From: Sphingosinicella sp. BN140058
GTDB taxonomy: Bacteria > Pseudomonadota > Alphaproteobacteria > Sphingomonadales > Sphingomonadaceae
Direction of reading: 5' to 3'
Length of the DNA stretch: 64,000 bases
Assembly (NCBI RefSeq): GCF_004135585.1
Contig: NZ_CP035502.1
Location: 283,486-347,485, forward strand
This document shows positions 34,080 through 42,459 of the stretch, in pieces (the stretch's first letter is position 1; every line of letters begins with the position of its first letter). Under the pieces are notes generated by a model, which saw nothing but the letters and a program-made list of their open reading frames with translations, was not told the DNA's origin and made no database searches. The translations under genes and the position numbers were made by a program.

Positions 34080-35114
34080 TCACGCAGACCGCTTCTTGAA
34101 CTTGGCGTCGGCGATGGCTGGCCTGAGGGCTTCGAGGATCTCGTCGACTGAGAGGGGCTCGCCAGGCATGACCTTGAGCACCAAACCTTTGGTCGGATGA
34201 TTGCTGACGAGTGTCCCAACAGCGACGCCTGATGTCGTTGCGAGGGGAGGGCGCTTGGCCGGGCGCCCGCGTTTTGGAACAGTAGCAGCGATGAGCCTTG
34301 CCAACACCTGCGGCGCCTCGATTGGCGGCTGGCTGGCGTCCCTGCGTGCAGCTTGCTCTTCCGTCAGGCGCCCTGCTTCATGCTCTAGCAACAGCTGTGT
34401 CGTGTGAGCGCGGAGGAGGGGCAGGAGCTTCCCTGCGTGATGAACTTTGATGTGCATGGGGCTGGCGTAGGCCCCGACGATGACGTCGGGGATTTCCGCA
34501 AGTTGGAGCAGTTCATGAAGGCGTTGCTTGGGAATGGCGAGGCGGTCGGCCATCTTCTGTCGCACGCCTCCGTAGAAGGTCTCGATCGCATTCTTGTAAT
34601 TGCGAGCACGCTCGAGGTCAGAGACGTCTTCGCGCTCGCGGTTCTCGATGTCTGCGAGACGGAAGGCCGCTTCGTCGTCGAGCTGCTCGATCCGAACGAC
34701 GAGGTCGATCTCAGAATGATGGTTCGCGTGACACCATGCGATCGACCAGTGGCGACGGGTGCCGACGATGAGCTCGTACGGCTTCTCCGCACCGGGCGTC
34801 CGGCGGACGACTGCCGGCTCGCGGTTTCGGCCTTCTTTGATGATGGATTCGACAAGCGTCTCGCACCGGTCGTAGGTGAGAGCCTCGTAGTCCCGAGCGT
34901 TGCCAGGCCAGATCGAACATTCGTCCGGCTTGAGCTTGATCGTAGGCGTTTTGACCGTCCGCACGATCTCGTCGAAAGCGGCGCCGCGCCGAGTGAGAAA
35001 GTCGGTGCCTTCCTTCGGCGCCGCGGCGCGCGGTGGGGAGTCGGTTGGGGCTGGGTGGGTCGAGCCGATTTGGTCGATCGCGTCGTCCAGCAGACTGCGG
35101 CGACGGACGCTCAT
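34080..35114 (-). CDS. parB: Plasmid partition protein ParB
   Basis: A 344-residue ParB-family protein. It has the N-terminal KLKPDECSIWPGNARDYEAL, a CTPase-type box PYELIVGTRRHWSIAWCHAN, the catalytic-fold signature DIENREREDVSDLERARNYK, and a helix-turn-helix region (KMADRLAIPKQRLHELLQLA) for parS binding. The GTRRHWS box replaces the common GERRxxA and is typical of alphaproteobacterial plasmid ParBs. Its ATG overlaps the parA stop as ATGA, so it is translationally coupled. Its parS site is not proven; the palindrome repeats are candidates. Confidence 0.93.
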   Translation of the reverse strand: MSVRRRSLLDDAIDQIGSTHPAPTDSPPRAAAPKEGTDFLTRRGAAFDEIVRTVKTPTIKLKPDECSIWPGNARDYEALTYDRCETLVESIIKEGRNREPAVVRRTPGAEKPYELIVGTRRHWSIAWCHANHHSEIDLVVRIEQLDDEAAFRLADIENREREDVSDLERARNYKNAIETFYGGVRQKMADRLAIPKQRLHELLQLAEIPDVIVGAYASPMHIKVHHAGKLLPLLRAHTTQLLLEHEAGRLTEEQAARRDASQPPIEAPQVLARLIAATVPKRGRPAKRPPLATTSGVAVGTLVSNHPTKGLVLKVMPGEPLSVDEILEALRPAIADAKFKKRSA

Positions 35115-36310
35115 GCGGCCTCCGTCAGGCGCAAGCCGCCAAGCTCTTCAGAGCGGGAATTCCACTGACGTCGGATCTCTTCCTCGACTTCCCTGAAGAC
35201 AGCATTGAGATTGTCGCGGCAACGCAAGTAGGTCTGATGGGAGCCGTAAGCCTTGTTCATCTCGTAGATCGAGGACATCGCCACACCAGCGTTCTTGATC
35301 TCCTCGGAGTGCAGGATCGGATTGGCGAGGAGACGGCCGGCGTAGGTCTTCTCCATGATGCGGTGAATCCGGCGCTCATTCGGGCGGCTCGGGTTCAACA
35401 TGGTGCAGACCACGCGCACGAAGGCATAGTCGATCGTCTCGTCGAATTTGGCCACCAGCCGCATGGCCTCTTTGACGGTCTCCATGAAATGGATCGTCGA
35501 GAGATAGTCGAGCTGGCGAGCCGGAACTGGCACGAGGAGCCCGTGCGCGGCTACGAGCGTGTTGACGCCCAGAAAGCCCATCGCGGGCGGCGGATCGAGA
35601 AGGATGACGTCGTAGTCATGCTTCACCTCGTCTAAGCCAATGCGGAGCTTTCGGAACGCGCCGGCGATAGCTTGAGGGCCCGCCTCGATCGAAGCGGTGA
35701 GTTCCCATTCCGCGTCCTGGAGCCCGAGGTTGGCGGGACTGATGTCGATATTCGGCCAGAACGTCGGGCGGATGGTTCGTTTGAAGCTTTCCGCTTCCGC
35801 GACGCGGGGAGACAGGTAATTCGAGAGCGTGTCGACGTCGTCGAGCAGCGCTTCAAGATCCACGTCGAACATTGTGCTGGTGGAGGCCTGCGGATCGCAG
35901 TCCACGACGAGGACCCGGTAGCCGCGAAGGGCGAGATAGTCGGCGAGGTGCTTGGTGGTAGTCGATTTGCTGACACCACCTTTGAAATTCTGGACGGCGA
36001 TCACGACCGCTTCCTCGTCAGGCTGTTTGCCGACGTGGATGCCGAGCTTCTCGCGAATCACGGCGAGATCTTCCACGGTGTAGTAGCGGCGGCCGTTGCC
36101 ACCGATCTTTGGGGTGGGAAGACGCCCGCGGGCTTCTGCTTTTGCCAGAGCTTCGGGAGTGCGGCCGAGGAGATCTGCGGCTACGGTTGCTCCCATCTCG
36201 ATGGAAAGCGTCTTCTTATCAGATGGATCGATGGCGGCCTGACGGATGATGCTGCGCGCTTCTTTGGAGGCGGTGATCATCTGATCCAAAAGGTGCTCGG
36301 CGAGTAGCAT
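35111..36310 (-). CDS. parA: Plasmid partition ATPase ParA
   Basis: A 399-residue type Ia ParA. The N-terminal 100 residues form a DNA-binding arm with a MerR-like helix-turn-helix (LLGRTPEALAKAEARGRLPT, then GNGRRYYTVEDL), which usually autoregulates the par operon. The ATPase core has the deviant Walker A KGGVSKST (110-117), VLVVDCDPQAS and the Walker B region DVILLDPPPAMG. The ribosome site AAGGGGG lies just upstream of ATG 36310. It heads the parA-parB-repA transcript, and about 210 bases upstream should contain the promoter and operator. Confidence 0.95.
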   Translation of the reverse strand: MLLAEHLLDQMITASKEARSIIRQAAIDPSDKKTLSIEMGATVAADLLGRTPEALAKAEARGRLPTPKIGGNGRRYYTVEDLAVIREKLGIHVGKQPDEEAVVIAVQNFKGGVSKSTTTKHLADYLALRGYRVLVVDCDPQASTSTMFDVDLEALLDDVDTLSNYLSPRVAEAESFKRTIRPTFWPNIDISPANLGLQDAEWELTASIEAGPQAIAGAFRKLRIGLDEVKHDYDVILLDPPPAMGFLGVNTLVAAHGLLVPVPARQLDYLSTIHFMETVKEAMRLVAKFDETIDYAFVRVVCTMLNPSRPNERRIHRIMEKTYAGRLLANPILHSEEIKNAGVAMSSIYEMNKAYGSHQTYLRCRDNLNAVFREVEEEIRRQWNSRSEELGGLRLTEAA

Positions 36311-36522
36311 AAAACCCCCTTGTTGCCTGCCGGTTCGCCAAAAAGGACGCCAGCACGGCCATTGTTCCGGACATGTATGTTGAAAAAGGGCGAGTTCGTC
36401 AACGGGACGCTTCGTCGCCCGTAATGCTACGATGGATTAGCGCGGCCCTGGCTCAGAGTCGGTCCAGCTGCTGGAGCATGGGGAAAGCATCAGAACGCTC
36501 GTCGGAGATGACGCTGACGGAC

Positions 36523-36822
36523 TTAGGCCGATCGTGCCTGGGTGCGCCCGAGGCGGAAGTGAAGATGGGCAGAGTCGATGCTGCAGACCACGTTGAAGAA
36601 GGGACTGCGCATCGGATCGTCAAACGGCCGTGCGAGCTCGCGCAGCTCCAACGTGCTCCCGTCCAAGATATAATGGAGGAGTGCAGCGGAATAGTCTGCG
36701 TCGGCCGCAGCTCGGGCTTCCATCTTCTCGAAGAGCTCAAGGGCGTCAGGCCTGAGGACCGCCTTGAAGGCAGGCAGGGCGGCCTGGCTTTCAGCTCTGG
36801 TGGAGGGTGAGATGGTATGCAT
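36523..36822 (-). CDS. Hypothetical protein
   Basis: A 99-residue protein with ATG at 36822 and GAGG upstream. It is mostly helical (VLRPDALELFEKMEARAAAD) with an aromatic end (FFNVVCSIDSAHLHFRLGRT). It is 14 bases after the stop of the 107-residue gene and probably co-transcribed. Function unknown. Confidence 0.55.
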   Translation of the reverse strand: MHTISPSTRAESQAALPAFKAVLRPDALELFEKMEARAAADADYSAALLHYILDGSTLELRELARPFDDPMRSPFFNVVCSIDSAHLHFRLGRTQARSA

Positions 36823-36836
36823 GTTTCGTCCTCGGA

Positions 36837-37160
36837 TCAGGCGCGGATTAGGGCCGGGATCGCCGCGGCGAATGCCGCGACTGAAGCGATCGCGTTCATT
36901 GTGTCAGCTATGAGCTGCGCATCGCGCTTGCGGTGCCAGCCGCGTCGTACAGGCCCATTATAGAAAGGGTGGTGCCGCCGGCGTACGGCCGGCCGCGCGC
37001 AGAGCATGATATAGGCGCCGGAGCCGTCCCGATTGGTGCCGTACTTTTCACTGTTCCGTCCGAAGACGAACCAGCCGGGGGCGCTCTCAGGCGCTTGGCG
37101 AACGTGGAACGCGCTAAACCGGTGACCAGAATAGTTCACCGTCTCGATCTCAGGGACCAT
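36837..37160 (-). CDS. Hypothetical protein
   Basis: A 107-residue protein with ATG at 37160 and a strong GAGG/AGGAAG site. The first 60 residues are beta-rich and aromatic (HRFSAFHVRQ, GWFVFGRNSEKYGTNRDGSG). A basic HH/RRR stretch follows, then an Ala-rich C-terminal helix that may be weakly membrane-associated. No family recognised. Confidence 0.55.
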   Translation of the reverse strand: MVPEIETVNYSGHRFSAFHVRQAPESAPGWFVFGRNSEKYGTNRDGSGAYIMLCARPAVRRRHHPFYNGPVRRGWHRKRDAQLIADTMNAIASVAAFAAAIPALIRA

Positions 37161-37244
37161 CTTCCTCTTTCCTCTCAGCCAGACGCCAACAGGATCTGAG
37201 CAACGACGGGAGCAGAGAGGGCACCTCTTGGATCTCGTCAGCCG

Positions 37245-37919
37245 CTAAAAAGGAAACATCTCTGCCTGGACCGGCTGGAACAAGGGCTGCTGATACGGCT
37301 CTGGGGGAGGAGCGGGTGGCTTAGGTGCAACGAGCTCGCTTGTGTTCCCGTCGAGGATGCCCACAGCACACGCGCGCCAGAGAATGAGATCGATGGTGCT
37401 GATCTTGTAGCCGGTGCGCTCCGCCAGTGCTGCGCAGAGGTCCTGGGGGTTTGTGGCGTGGCGTTCAGCAAGCCGCATCAGGTGAACGTCAGGCTTGGCG
37501 ACCGCCGCGCCGAAGTTCTTGGCCAAATGATAGCAGGTGATCCCTCCGATCCAAGGAAGCGATCGGCAGAAGGCAATCTTGTCATCCGCGGCGTTGTAGC
37601 CGGCGAGGAGGTCAGCGCGGTCCGCCCAGATGCGGTCCATGGCCGTCGCTTTGCCAACATGTCCGAACACGGTGGTGCAGGATTCGCCACGGTCGATCGC
37701 GCCCAAGCAGCGCTGGTAAATCTGCCTAGCAACATCGTGGTGCATACCGCTGTTCGCGATAACGAAAATTGTCTCTCGAGCGAACGCATCGGGCTCCGTC
37801 GGCGGCTGGACGTTCTCGGACCAGGTGACGTCTTCGTCGAAGAGGTCCCGCGCGCGCAGGCGAGCGCAAATCTCCGCGAAGAGATGATCATTGTCGAGGA
37901 GCGGTCCAGCGGGATTCAT
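37245..37919 (-). CDS. HhH-GPD-like putative DNA glycosylase
   Basis: A 224-residue protein with a helix-hairpin-helix (LPWIGGITCYHLAKNFG, 121-137) followed by KPDVHLMRLAE, where Asp144 is in the position of the catalytic aspartate of HhH-GPD base-excision glycosylases. It lacks the FeS cluster cysteines. The C-terminus ends in QQPLFQPVQAEMFPF, which could bind the sliding clamp. Repair of damaged or modified bases is the likely role; substrate unknown. It lies three bases after the 86-residue gene. Confidence 0.65.
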   Translation of the reverse strand: MNPAGPLLDNDHLFAEICARLRARDLFDEDVTWSENVQPPTEPDAFARETIFVIANSGMHHDVARQIYQRCLGAIDRGESCTTVFGHVGKATAMDRIWADRADLLAGYNAADDKIAFCRSLPWIGGITCYHLAKNFGAAVAKPDVHLMRLAERHATNPQDLCAALAERTGYKISTIDLILWRACAVGILDGNTSELVAPKPPAPPPEPYQQPLFQPVQAEMFPF

Positions 37920-37922
37920 GGC

Positions 37923-38183
37923 TTATCCCAGCGGATTCGGGCGGCGCACAGGAGGCTCGGTTGCTTCCTGCTCGAAGCCTCCTGCTTCGATACGCCGAAT
38001 TGTGGCGTCGACGATGTCCCGGAGAGATCGAGCCGCGGCAAGTCCTTCCGCATCCGGCGTGATGTCGAGGCTGCCGTAGAAGACGACCTGGCCGGGCTCG
38101 CTGGAGATGGTGATGCCGCTATCGCGCGCGGCCCGGATGTCGGTCTCCTGCGGTGTTGGTGCGAATGGGATGAACTCTGGCAT
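37923..38183 (-). CDS. Small hypothetical protein
   Basis: An 86-residue acidic protein with ATG at 38183. It begins MPEFIPFAPTPQETDIRAAR, has a beta stretch (GQVVFYGSLDITPDAEG) and a helical end. The gene runs directly into the HhH-GPD-like gene. No family recognised. Confidence 0.55.
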   Translation of the reverse strand: MPEFIPFAPTPQETDIRAARDSGITISSEPGQVVFYGSLDITPDAEGLAAARSLRDIVDATIRRIEAGGFEQEATEPPVRRPNPLG

Positions 38184-38193
38184 GGGCTTGTCC

Positions 38194-38985
38194 TTAGAGC
38201 AGCTTGAGCAAGATGCCGCGATCGGCTGCGGCGAGAGCGGGGAAGGGATCGATGCCGTAGCGCGCTGTGAAGGCGCCGACCGTCATAACTTCAAACCGGC
38301 TCTGTGGCTCGTTTGTCGCCACGGTGACGACTGCTCCATGACCGGGGACGTGCACTGCTTTCCATAGGACAGTTGGGACGGCGACCCGGCCTCGGAGCGT
38401 GTCGATCTCGTCGCCTATGAACATTGGCCCAGTGACCACGTAGGCGACGCCATAGCGCTGGGCTGTGTCCCTGACATCGCTCTCGAGATCGGCCCAGTCC
38501 CCACGGTTGAGTGTGCCGTTCTGAGGAACGATGTTCGCCAGGCTAAAGGATTCTTGTTGAGCACTGACAGTCGGCATATCGCCAGAGGGAGCGAGATGCC
38601 CACGATCGAAGCCGGAGCGGCGATAGTCTTCAAGGTTGGCGCGTGCGGGAGCTGCTAGGCCGGGCTCGGAGTAGAAGTCGCTTGTGCGCTCGAGACGGCG
38701 GGCTTGGCGCACAATCCCTTCGGAGAGGAATTCTGCAGACCAGAGCGCTGTCCGGGTCCGCGGAGAGTGGAGTACCGCAAAGGTCTCGAAGCACAGGCGA
38801 TCTGCATCGGCTGCCTGAGATGGAGGAAGGCTTGGCTCGCTGCCGCCAAGATAGAGACCGCGGCATTCTGCTGCGGAGCGCTCCTGGGTTGCGGTAGCCG
38901 GCTCGCGCACCGTTGCCACGGGCGGCGAGCAGGCGGCGATCGCGAGGCCGATGAGTGCGGGAATGAACGTGCGAGGAAGACGCAT
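38194..38985 (-). CDS. Lipoprotein non-specific DNA/RNA endonuclease (NUC1/EndoG family)
   Basis: ATG at 38985 opens a 263-residue precursor with a signal peptide ending in the lipobox IAAC (Cys19), so the mature nuclease is a membrane-anchored lipoprotein facing outward. The nuclease motif DRGHLAPSGD (His130 general base) is intact and the metal-binding Asn lies in NIVPQNGTLNRGDW. The family degrades DNA and RNA without sequence preference. On a plasmid it could trim incoming or extracellular DNA. It precedes the 86-residue gene on the same strand. Confidence 0.9.
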   Translation of the reverse strand: MRLPRTFIPALIGLAIAACSPPVATVREPATATQERSAAECRGLYLGGSEPSLPPSQAADADRLCFETFAVLHSPRTRTALWSAEFLSEGIVRQARRLERTSDFYSEPGLAAPARANLEDYRRSGFDRGHLAPSGDMPTVSAQQESFSLANIVPQNGTLNRGDWADLESDVRDTAQRYGVAYVVTGPMFIGDEIDTLRGRVAVPTVLWKAVHVPGHGAVVTVATNEPQSRFEVMTVGAFTARYGIDPFPALAAADRGILLKLL

Positions 38986-39061
38986 GATCTCATCCGGTGA
39001 GCAGATCGACCCGGTGCCTTGGCCGTCGGTCGATGCTGCAGGAACTTTTCTGGCAGAAAGC

Positions 39062-39098
39062 ATGAGAAAGGGCCGCCGAGGTGCTCGGCGACCCTTTG
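39062..39098 (-). terminator. Rho-independent terminator downstream of ssb
   Basis: On the minus strand a 14-bp stem (AAAGGGTCGCCGAG with CTCGGCGGCCCTTT, one mismatch) and a three-base loop are followed by a short T-rich run, 17 bases beyond the ssb stop. It separates ssb from the nuclease gene. Confidence 0.85.
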
Positions 39099-39114
39099 CA
39101 TGAGGTTTAAGATC

Positions 39115-39615
39115 CTAGAACGGCACGTCGCCGAAGGGGCCTTCGTCGATGTCGTTAGACATGGGAGGCAGTGGCGAACGGGCGTAGCCGTTTGCCTGGC
39201 TGTTGCTGTGGCCGTTGGCCTGAGCGGCGCCCTGGCGCTGCTGCGCCGGACTTGCGCCATCGCCGGCAGTCTCGTTTCGATCGAGGAGGATCACCTTGGC
39301 ATCGTAGCCGCGAAGGACGACCTCAGCGCTGATGCGCTTCTGCTGGTCTTTGTCGGTCCACTCACGATATTCGAGCTGGCCTTTGACGAGGATGCGATTG
39401 CCCTTTCGTGCGTAGCTCTTGAGAAGCTTGACGAGGGGCTCACTGAACACGGTGACGGTGTGCCACTGAGTCCTCTCCTGGAGGTCGCCGCCTTCGTTAT
39501 TCCAGCGCTGGGTGGTGGCGAGCCGGAGGTTGGCAACTTCCTTGCCGTTGTTCAGCGAGCGGATTTCCGGATCCGAGCCGAGATTGCCGAGCAGCTCGAC
39601 CTGATTGAGATGCAT
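39115..39615 (-). CDS. ssb: Single-stranded DNA-binding protein
   Basis: A 166-residue SSB. The OB-fold is standard (NQVELLGNLGSDPEIRSLNN, ERTQWHTVTVFSEPLVKLL, YARKGNRILVKGQLEYREWT). A Gln/Ala/Gly-rich linker follows, and the acidic tip ends DEGPFGDVPF, the interaction peptide for partner enzymes, although the usual DDDIPF is modified. The ribosome site AGGAAGG is strong. A plasmid SSB protects single strands during replication or transfer. Confidence 0.94.
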   Translation of the reverse strand: MHLNQVELLGNLGSDPEIRSLNNGKEVANLRLATTQRWNNEGGDLQERTQWHTVTVFSEPLVKLLKSYARKGNRILVKGQLEYREWTDKDQQKRISAEVVLRGYDAKVILLDRNETAGDGASPAQQRQGAAQANGHSNSQANGYARSPLPPMSNDIDEGPFGDVPF

Positions 39616-39793
39616 AACCTGTCCTTCCTGGATTGGTGACTTATTTCATTCGAACCAAAGGGTCGGACCGGGTTCGAACCTTCCCCATGTATAAAATCAT
39701 AGCAGCTGTGGATCTTTCGGCAACGCGAGATGCAGGAAAATCCTGCCATGCCAGGATCTTTGCGCAGCCGATGGTGCCTTAGGTTGACGAGGC

Positions 39794-40048
39794 TTAAAGA
39801 AGTCCCTCGATCGGCACGCCGAAATAGTCGGCAAGGATCTTGGCACGGTTGATGTCGAGCCGCACCGCGCCGGTTTCAAACTTGCGGTAATGTGCGCGGT
39901 TCACGTCGAGGAGAGCGCCCACGTTCTCTAGCGTGAGGCTGGCTTCAATCCGCAGCGCTCGAAGGCCGCGCAGCGGGATCGGCACGAAAGGCTTGGCGGG
40001 ACCGCGCGGGCGGCCGCGGCTTCGAATGCTATCGGGGTCAACGGTCAT
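39794..40048 (-). CDS. XRE-family helix-turn-helix regulator
   Basis: An 84-residue DNA-binding protein. A Pro/Arg-rich N-terminal arm precedes an XRE domain: LRGLRALRIEASLTLENVGA, then ALLDVNRAHYRKFETGAVRL with the recognition helix and DINRAKILADYFGVPIEGLL. It probably represses its own and neighbouring genes. GTG at 40051 is an alternative start. A 178-base gap to ssb and the 40-residue gene upstream flank it. Confidence 0.8.
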   Translation of the reverse strand: MTVDPDSIRSRGRPRGPAKPFVPIPLRGLRALRIEASLTLENVGALLDVNRAHYRKFETGAVRLDINRAKILADYFGVPIEGLL

Positions 40049-40065
40049 CACGAGGTGGTTCCGTT

Positions 40066-40188
40066 CTAACTGTTCGTTGCCGGCGTAGGCTTCGCGCGCA
40101 ATGCGCGGCGGACCGGAGCGACCGGGACGTGGTCGGGTCCGTTGAGCTTTTCGGCATGGGCCTTGAGAGCGAACGGGTGCTCAGACAT
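40066..40188 (-). CDS. Small 40-residue protein coupled to the 372-residue gene
   Basis: A short frame starting ATG 40188, seven bases before the end of the upstream stop codon, reads MSEHPFALKAHAEKLNGPDH followed by 20 more residues (VPVAPVRRALRAKPTPATNS) to a TAG at 40066. The overlap with the upstream stop and the lack of another gene before the XRE regulator support translation. It is too small for family recognition. Confidence 0.45.
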   Translation of the reverse strand: MSEHPFALKAHAEKLNGPDHVPVAPVRRALRAKPTPATNS

Positions 40189-41299
40189 GGCCGGGCTCAT
40201 CTGTCGATGAGGCAGCCTCCTGCGGGAGGATCGAGAACTGGCCCTTCTCTGCGTAAGCGCTCACCGCGGCCGGCTCGGCCCGAAGATCGATTTCCACGTC
40301 GAACTGCTCGCCGAGTTGGCGAGTGACCCGTCGATCGACCTGGAGCGGCTGATCGAAATCTGCAGCTGCCGTCGTCCAGTCGCGCTGGAGCGCATGCCAG
40401 GCAGCAGCGAGCGCCGCATCAGAAGAGCCAGCTGTCACAACGAAATAGCCGCGGTAGGATGCCAGCAGGTCGTTGCCCGCTTCCTTGGCGGCGAAGCGCA
40501 AGGAGGCGCCCAGAGCCTCGGACTTGGCGCGCGTTGCGTCTTCGGCAAGGCTGAGAGTGAAGGCGAAGGGCCGGACAAAGTAGGTCGGTGGGTATCCGCC
40601 ATCATTGCTGCGCATGAACGAGAGAGTAGGAGCGAGCCGGTTGGCGCCGGCCGCGAGGCGGGCGAGATGGCGCGTGAGGCTTTCGCCATCCGCGGGACGG
40701 GCGCGACCATGATGATCGATGAGGAACGCGGATCCGGCGAGGTCGAAGGCGGGATGCTGGGTAAAGACGGAGACGTTCTGGGCAGCGAGCTCAAGGTCGA
40801 GGTACCGGGAGAGTTGCTCGTTATCTTTGGATTGGTTCAACTCCTCGGCCGAAGCCTCGCGCTGCCAGAGAAGTCGGAGCTCATCGTCGGCGCCGATCGT
40901 GAGCGCAGATCCGGGCTGCTGCTGGGCATCGATCATGCGGGCGAAGCGCATGAGGAATGGCTTCCCGCCATCCGCAACGAACTCCGCGCTTGGCGTCGTG
41001 ATGAGGAGAGACGCTTGCCAGTTGCCGATCGGGAAGACGAGACGTCGAGGAACGGCATTTGCGGGCAGTTGGCCGACGTTGGGGATCATCGTGACGGCGA
41101 GACCGTCACGAGAGCGGATGACGTCGCCCCAGCAACTGTCGCCGCGGTAGCGGATGACCTCCCGAAGCGTTGCGCCAGAGCCTTCGGTGATGCTTTCGAA
41201 CGTCGTACCTTCGGATAGAACCGAGTTGGCGAAGAGCAAGGCAGCGAGGAATGATCCCTGCGCGTGAGCGAAGAATTCGGCGTGATTGTTGTCGGACAT
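40181..41299 (-). CDS. Hypothetical protein
   Basis: A 372-residue acidic soluble protein with ATG at 41299. It begins with a helical segment (FFAHAQGSFLAALLFANSVL) and has an FPIGNWQASLLITTPSAEFV stretch near residue 90. It is mostly alpha/beta without a recognised catalytic motif. The C-terminus ends SSTDEPGHV, where the 40-residue gene overlaps. It follows the MT-A70 gene by 18 bases, probably in one transcript. Confidence 0.6.
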   Translation of the reverse strand: MSDNNHAEFFAHAQGSFLAALLFANSVLSEGTTFESITEGSGATLREVIRYRGDSCWGDVIRSRDGLAVTMIPNVGQLPANAVPRRLVFPIGNWQASLLITTPSAEFVADGGKPFLMRFARMIDAQQQPGSALTIGADDELRLLWQREASAEELNQSKDNEQLSRYLDLELAAQNVSVFTQHPAFDLAGSAFLIDHHGRARPADGESLTRHLARLAAGANRLAPTLSFMRSNDGGYPPTYFVRPFAFTLSLAEDATRAKSEALGASLRFAAKEAGNDLLASYRGYFVVTAGSSDAALAAAWHALQRDWTTAAADFDQPLQVDRRVTRQLGEQFDVEIDLRAEPAAVSAYAEKGQFSILPQEAASSTDEPGHV

Positions 41300-41317
41300 G
41301 AGGTGCTTCCGTCTCGG

Positions 41318-42058
41318 CTACGCGGCTAGATCGAAGAGGGGGAAAACGGCCGGAGCCGGGCGGCGTTTCTTGATTGTGCCGGCAGCGTGTGCTCCGACCT
41401 GGTTGCCCCAGGCGTCCCACGTATCAGTCGCATCATGACGGCAAAAGAGCTCGATGCGACGGTCGGCGACGACGAGCCTCTCAAGGTGCTGACGAAACAC
41501 GAGAGGCTTCTCGGAATGCTTTCCGCGAGGCTCAAAAACAACCTGCCGGATAGACCGGGAGTCACGTACGGGTGAGCCACGGGACGCAAGGATAATGAAT
41601 TCGGCATTCTGCCGAGTCCAATACCCGGTGCTCATGAACACGTCGACAAGAAGGTTCACGATACGGCGCAGACCTACTCTTTTATTCAATTTCACCCAAA
41701 CGTGCCCGATGGTAACGTAGCGAAATCCATTGTGCTGAATTAACTCCAATGCTTCCGGCAACATCGGACAGGTGGCCCAGCAGGCGAACATGCAATTGTC
41801 TGCGGCTAGGTCGCCGATCGGGAGAGCCTTTAGCTCTTCGAGCGACATGCAGTCGTACCAGCTCTTTGCATTTCGATCTTCCCCGGCCTCGCTGTAGTTT
41901 TCGAACTCCCACGGGGGATCGGCGTAGATTAGATCATAGCGCTCACGCGGGCCGCCGACGAGGTCAAGCGGCACTGGACCGCGGAGCGAGCGGATATTGG
42001 CGAAGGGGTGGGCGAGTGACCACCTCGCCGGCGCTTGAAGCCCCCTTTCCGTCAGCAT
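41318..42058 (-). CDS. MT-A70 family DNA adenine methyltransferase
   Basis: A 246-residue methyltransferase; ATG at 42058 follows GGGGAG. The catalytic DPPW motif lies at 47-50 in YDLIYADPPWEFENY, and the SAM-binding region follows further on (EFIILASRG, then the region around EKPLVFRQHLERL), the circular order typical of the family. The frame upstream to 42508 is Arg-rich shadow. It is an orphan N6-adenine enzyme with no restriction partner beside it. Confidence 0.87.
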   Translation of the reverse strand: MLTERGLQAPARWSLAHPFANIRSLRGPVPLDLVGGPRERYDLIYADPPWEFENYSEAGEDRNAKSWYDCMSLEELKALPIGDLAADNCMFACWATCPMLPEALELIQHNGFRYVTIGHVWVKLNKRVGLRRIVNLLVDVFMSTGYWTRQNAEFIILASRGSPVRDSRSIRQVVFEPRGKHSEKPLVFRQHLERLVVADRRIELFCRHDATDTWDAWGNQVGAHAAGTIKKRRPAPAVFPLFDLAA

Positions 42059-42075
42059 TTCATTCTCCCCTTCGG

Positions 42076-42459
42076 TTACCGGTAGGTCCAACCGCAGGGG
42101 AGTTTGTCGAGCATCGCTGCGTTGATAGTGGTGGAGGCCGGCTTCTGCTCCGCATCGGGGTGCTCGCCCAGCCATTCCACGTACTTCCAGACGAGGTCGC
42201 CGTAGGATACGCGCGGTATGACGAGGCAGCTGCTCTTGAACTCGGGGTCGAGCTGGTCGACGCGAGTTGCTTCGGCATGGACGAGAATGGCCTTCACGCA
42301 GGCGCGGCGGGCGGCTGCGTCGCCGTTCATGCCGTCGAAGCACGCGTCGCGGACCTCCGTGGTGGGTTTGTCTGCCATTTCGGCGCCGACCGGTGTGGAG
42401 ACGGTCGGCGCCGGGTTGGCGGCGCTCACCAGGAGCCAAATGAGCGCGCCAAAGCTCAC
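42076..42459 (-). CDS. Rap1a/Tai immunity-like secreted protein
   Basis: A 127-residue protein with an N-terminal hydrophobic signal (MSFGALIWLLVSAANPAPTV). The mature part has the Rap1a/Tai pattern: RDACFDGMNGDAAARRACVK, SSCLVIPRVSYGDLVWKYVE, WLGEHPD, and LDKLPCGW near the end, with paired cysteines. In type VI systems these proteins block amidase effectors, but no such effector is here, so the role is open. Its ATG overlaps the stop of the preceding gene as ATGA. Confidence 0.7.
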   Translation of the reverse strand: MSFGALIWLLVSAANPAPTVSTPVGAEMADKPTTEVRDACFDGMNGDAAARRACVKAILVHAEATRVDQLDPEFKSSCLVIPRVSYGDLVWKYVEWLGEHPDAEQKPASTTINAAMLDKLPCGWTYR

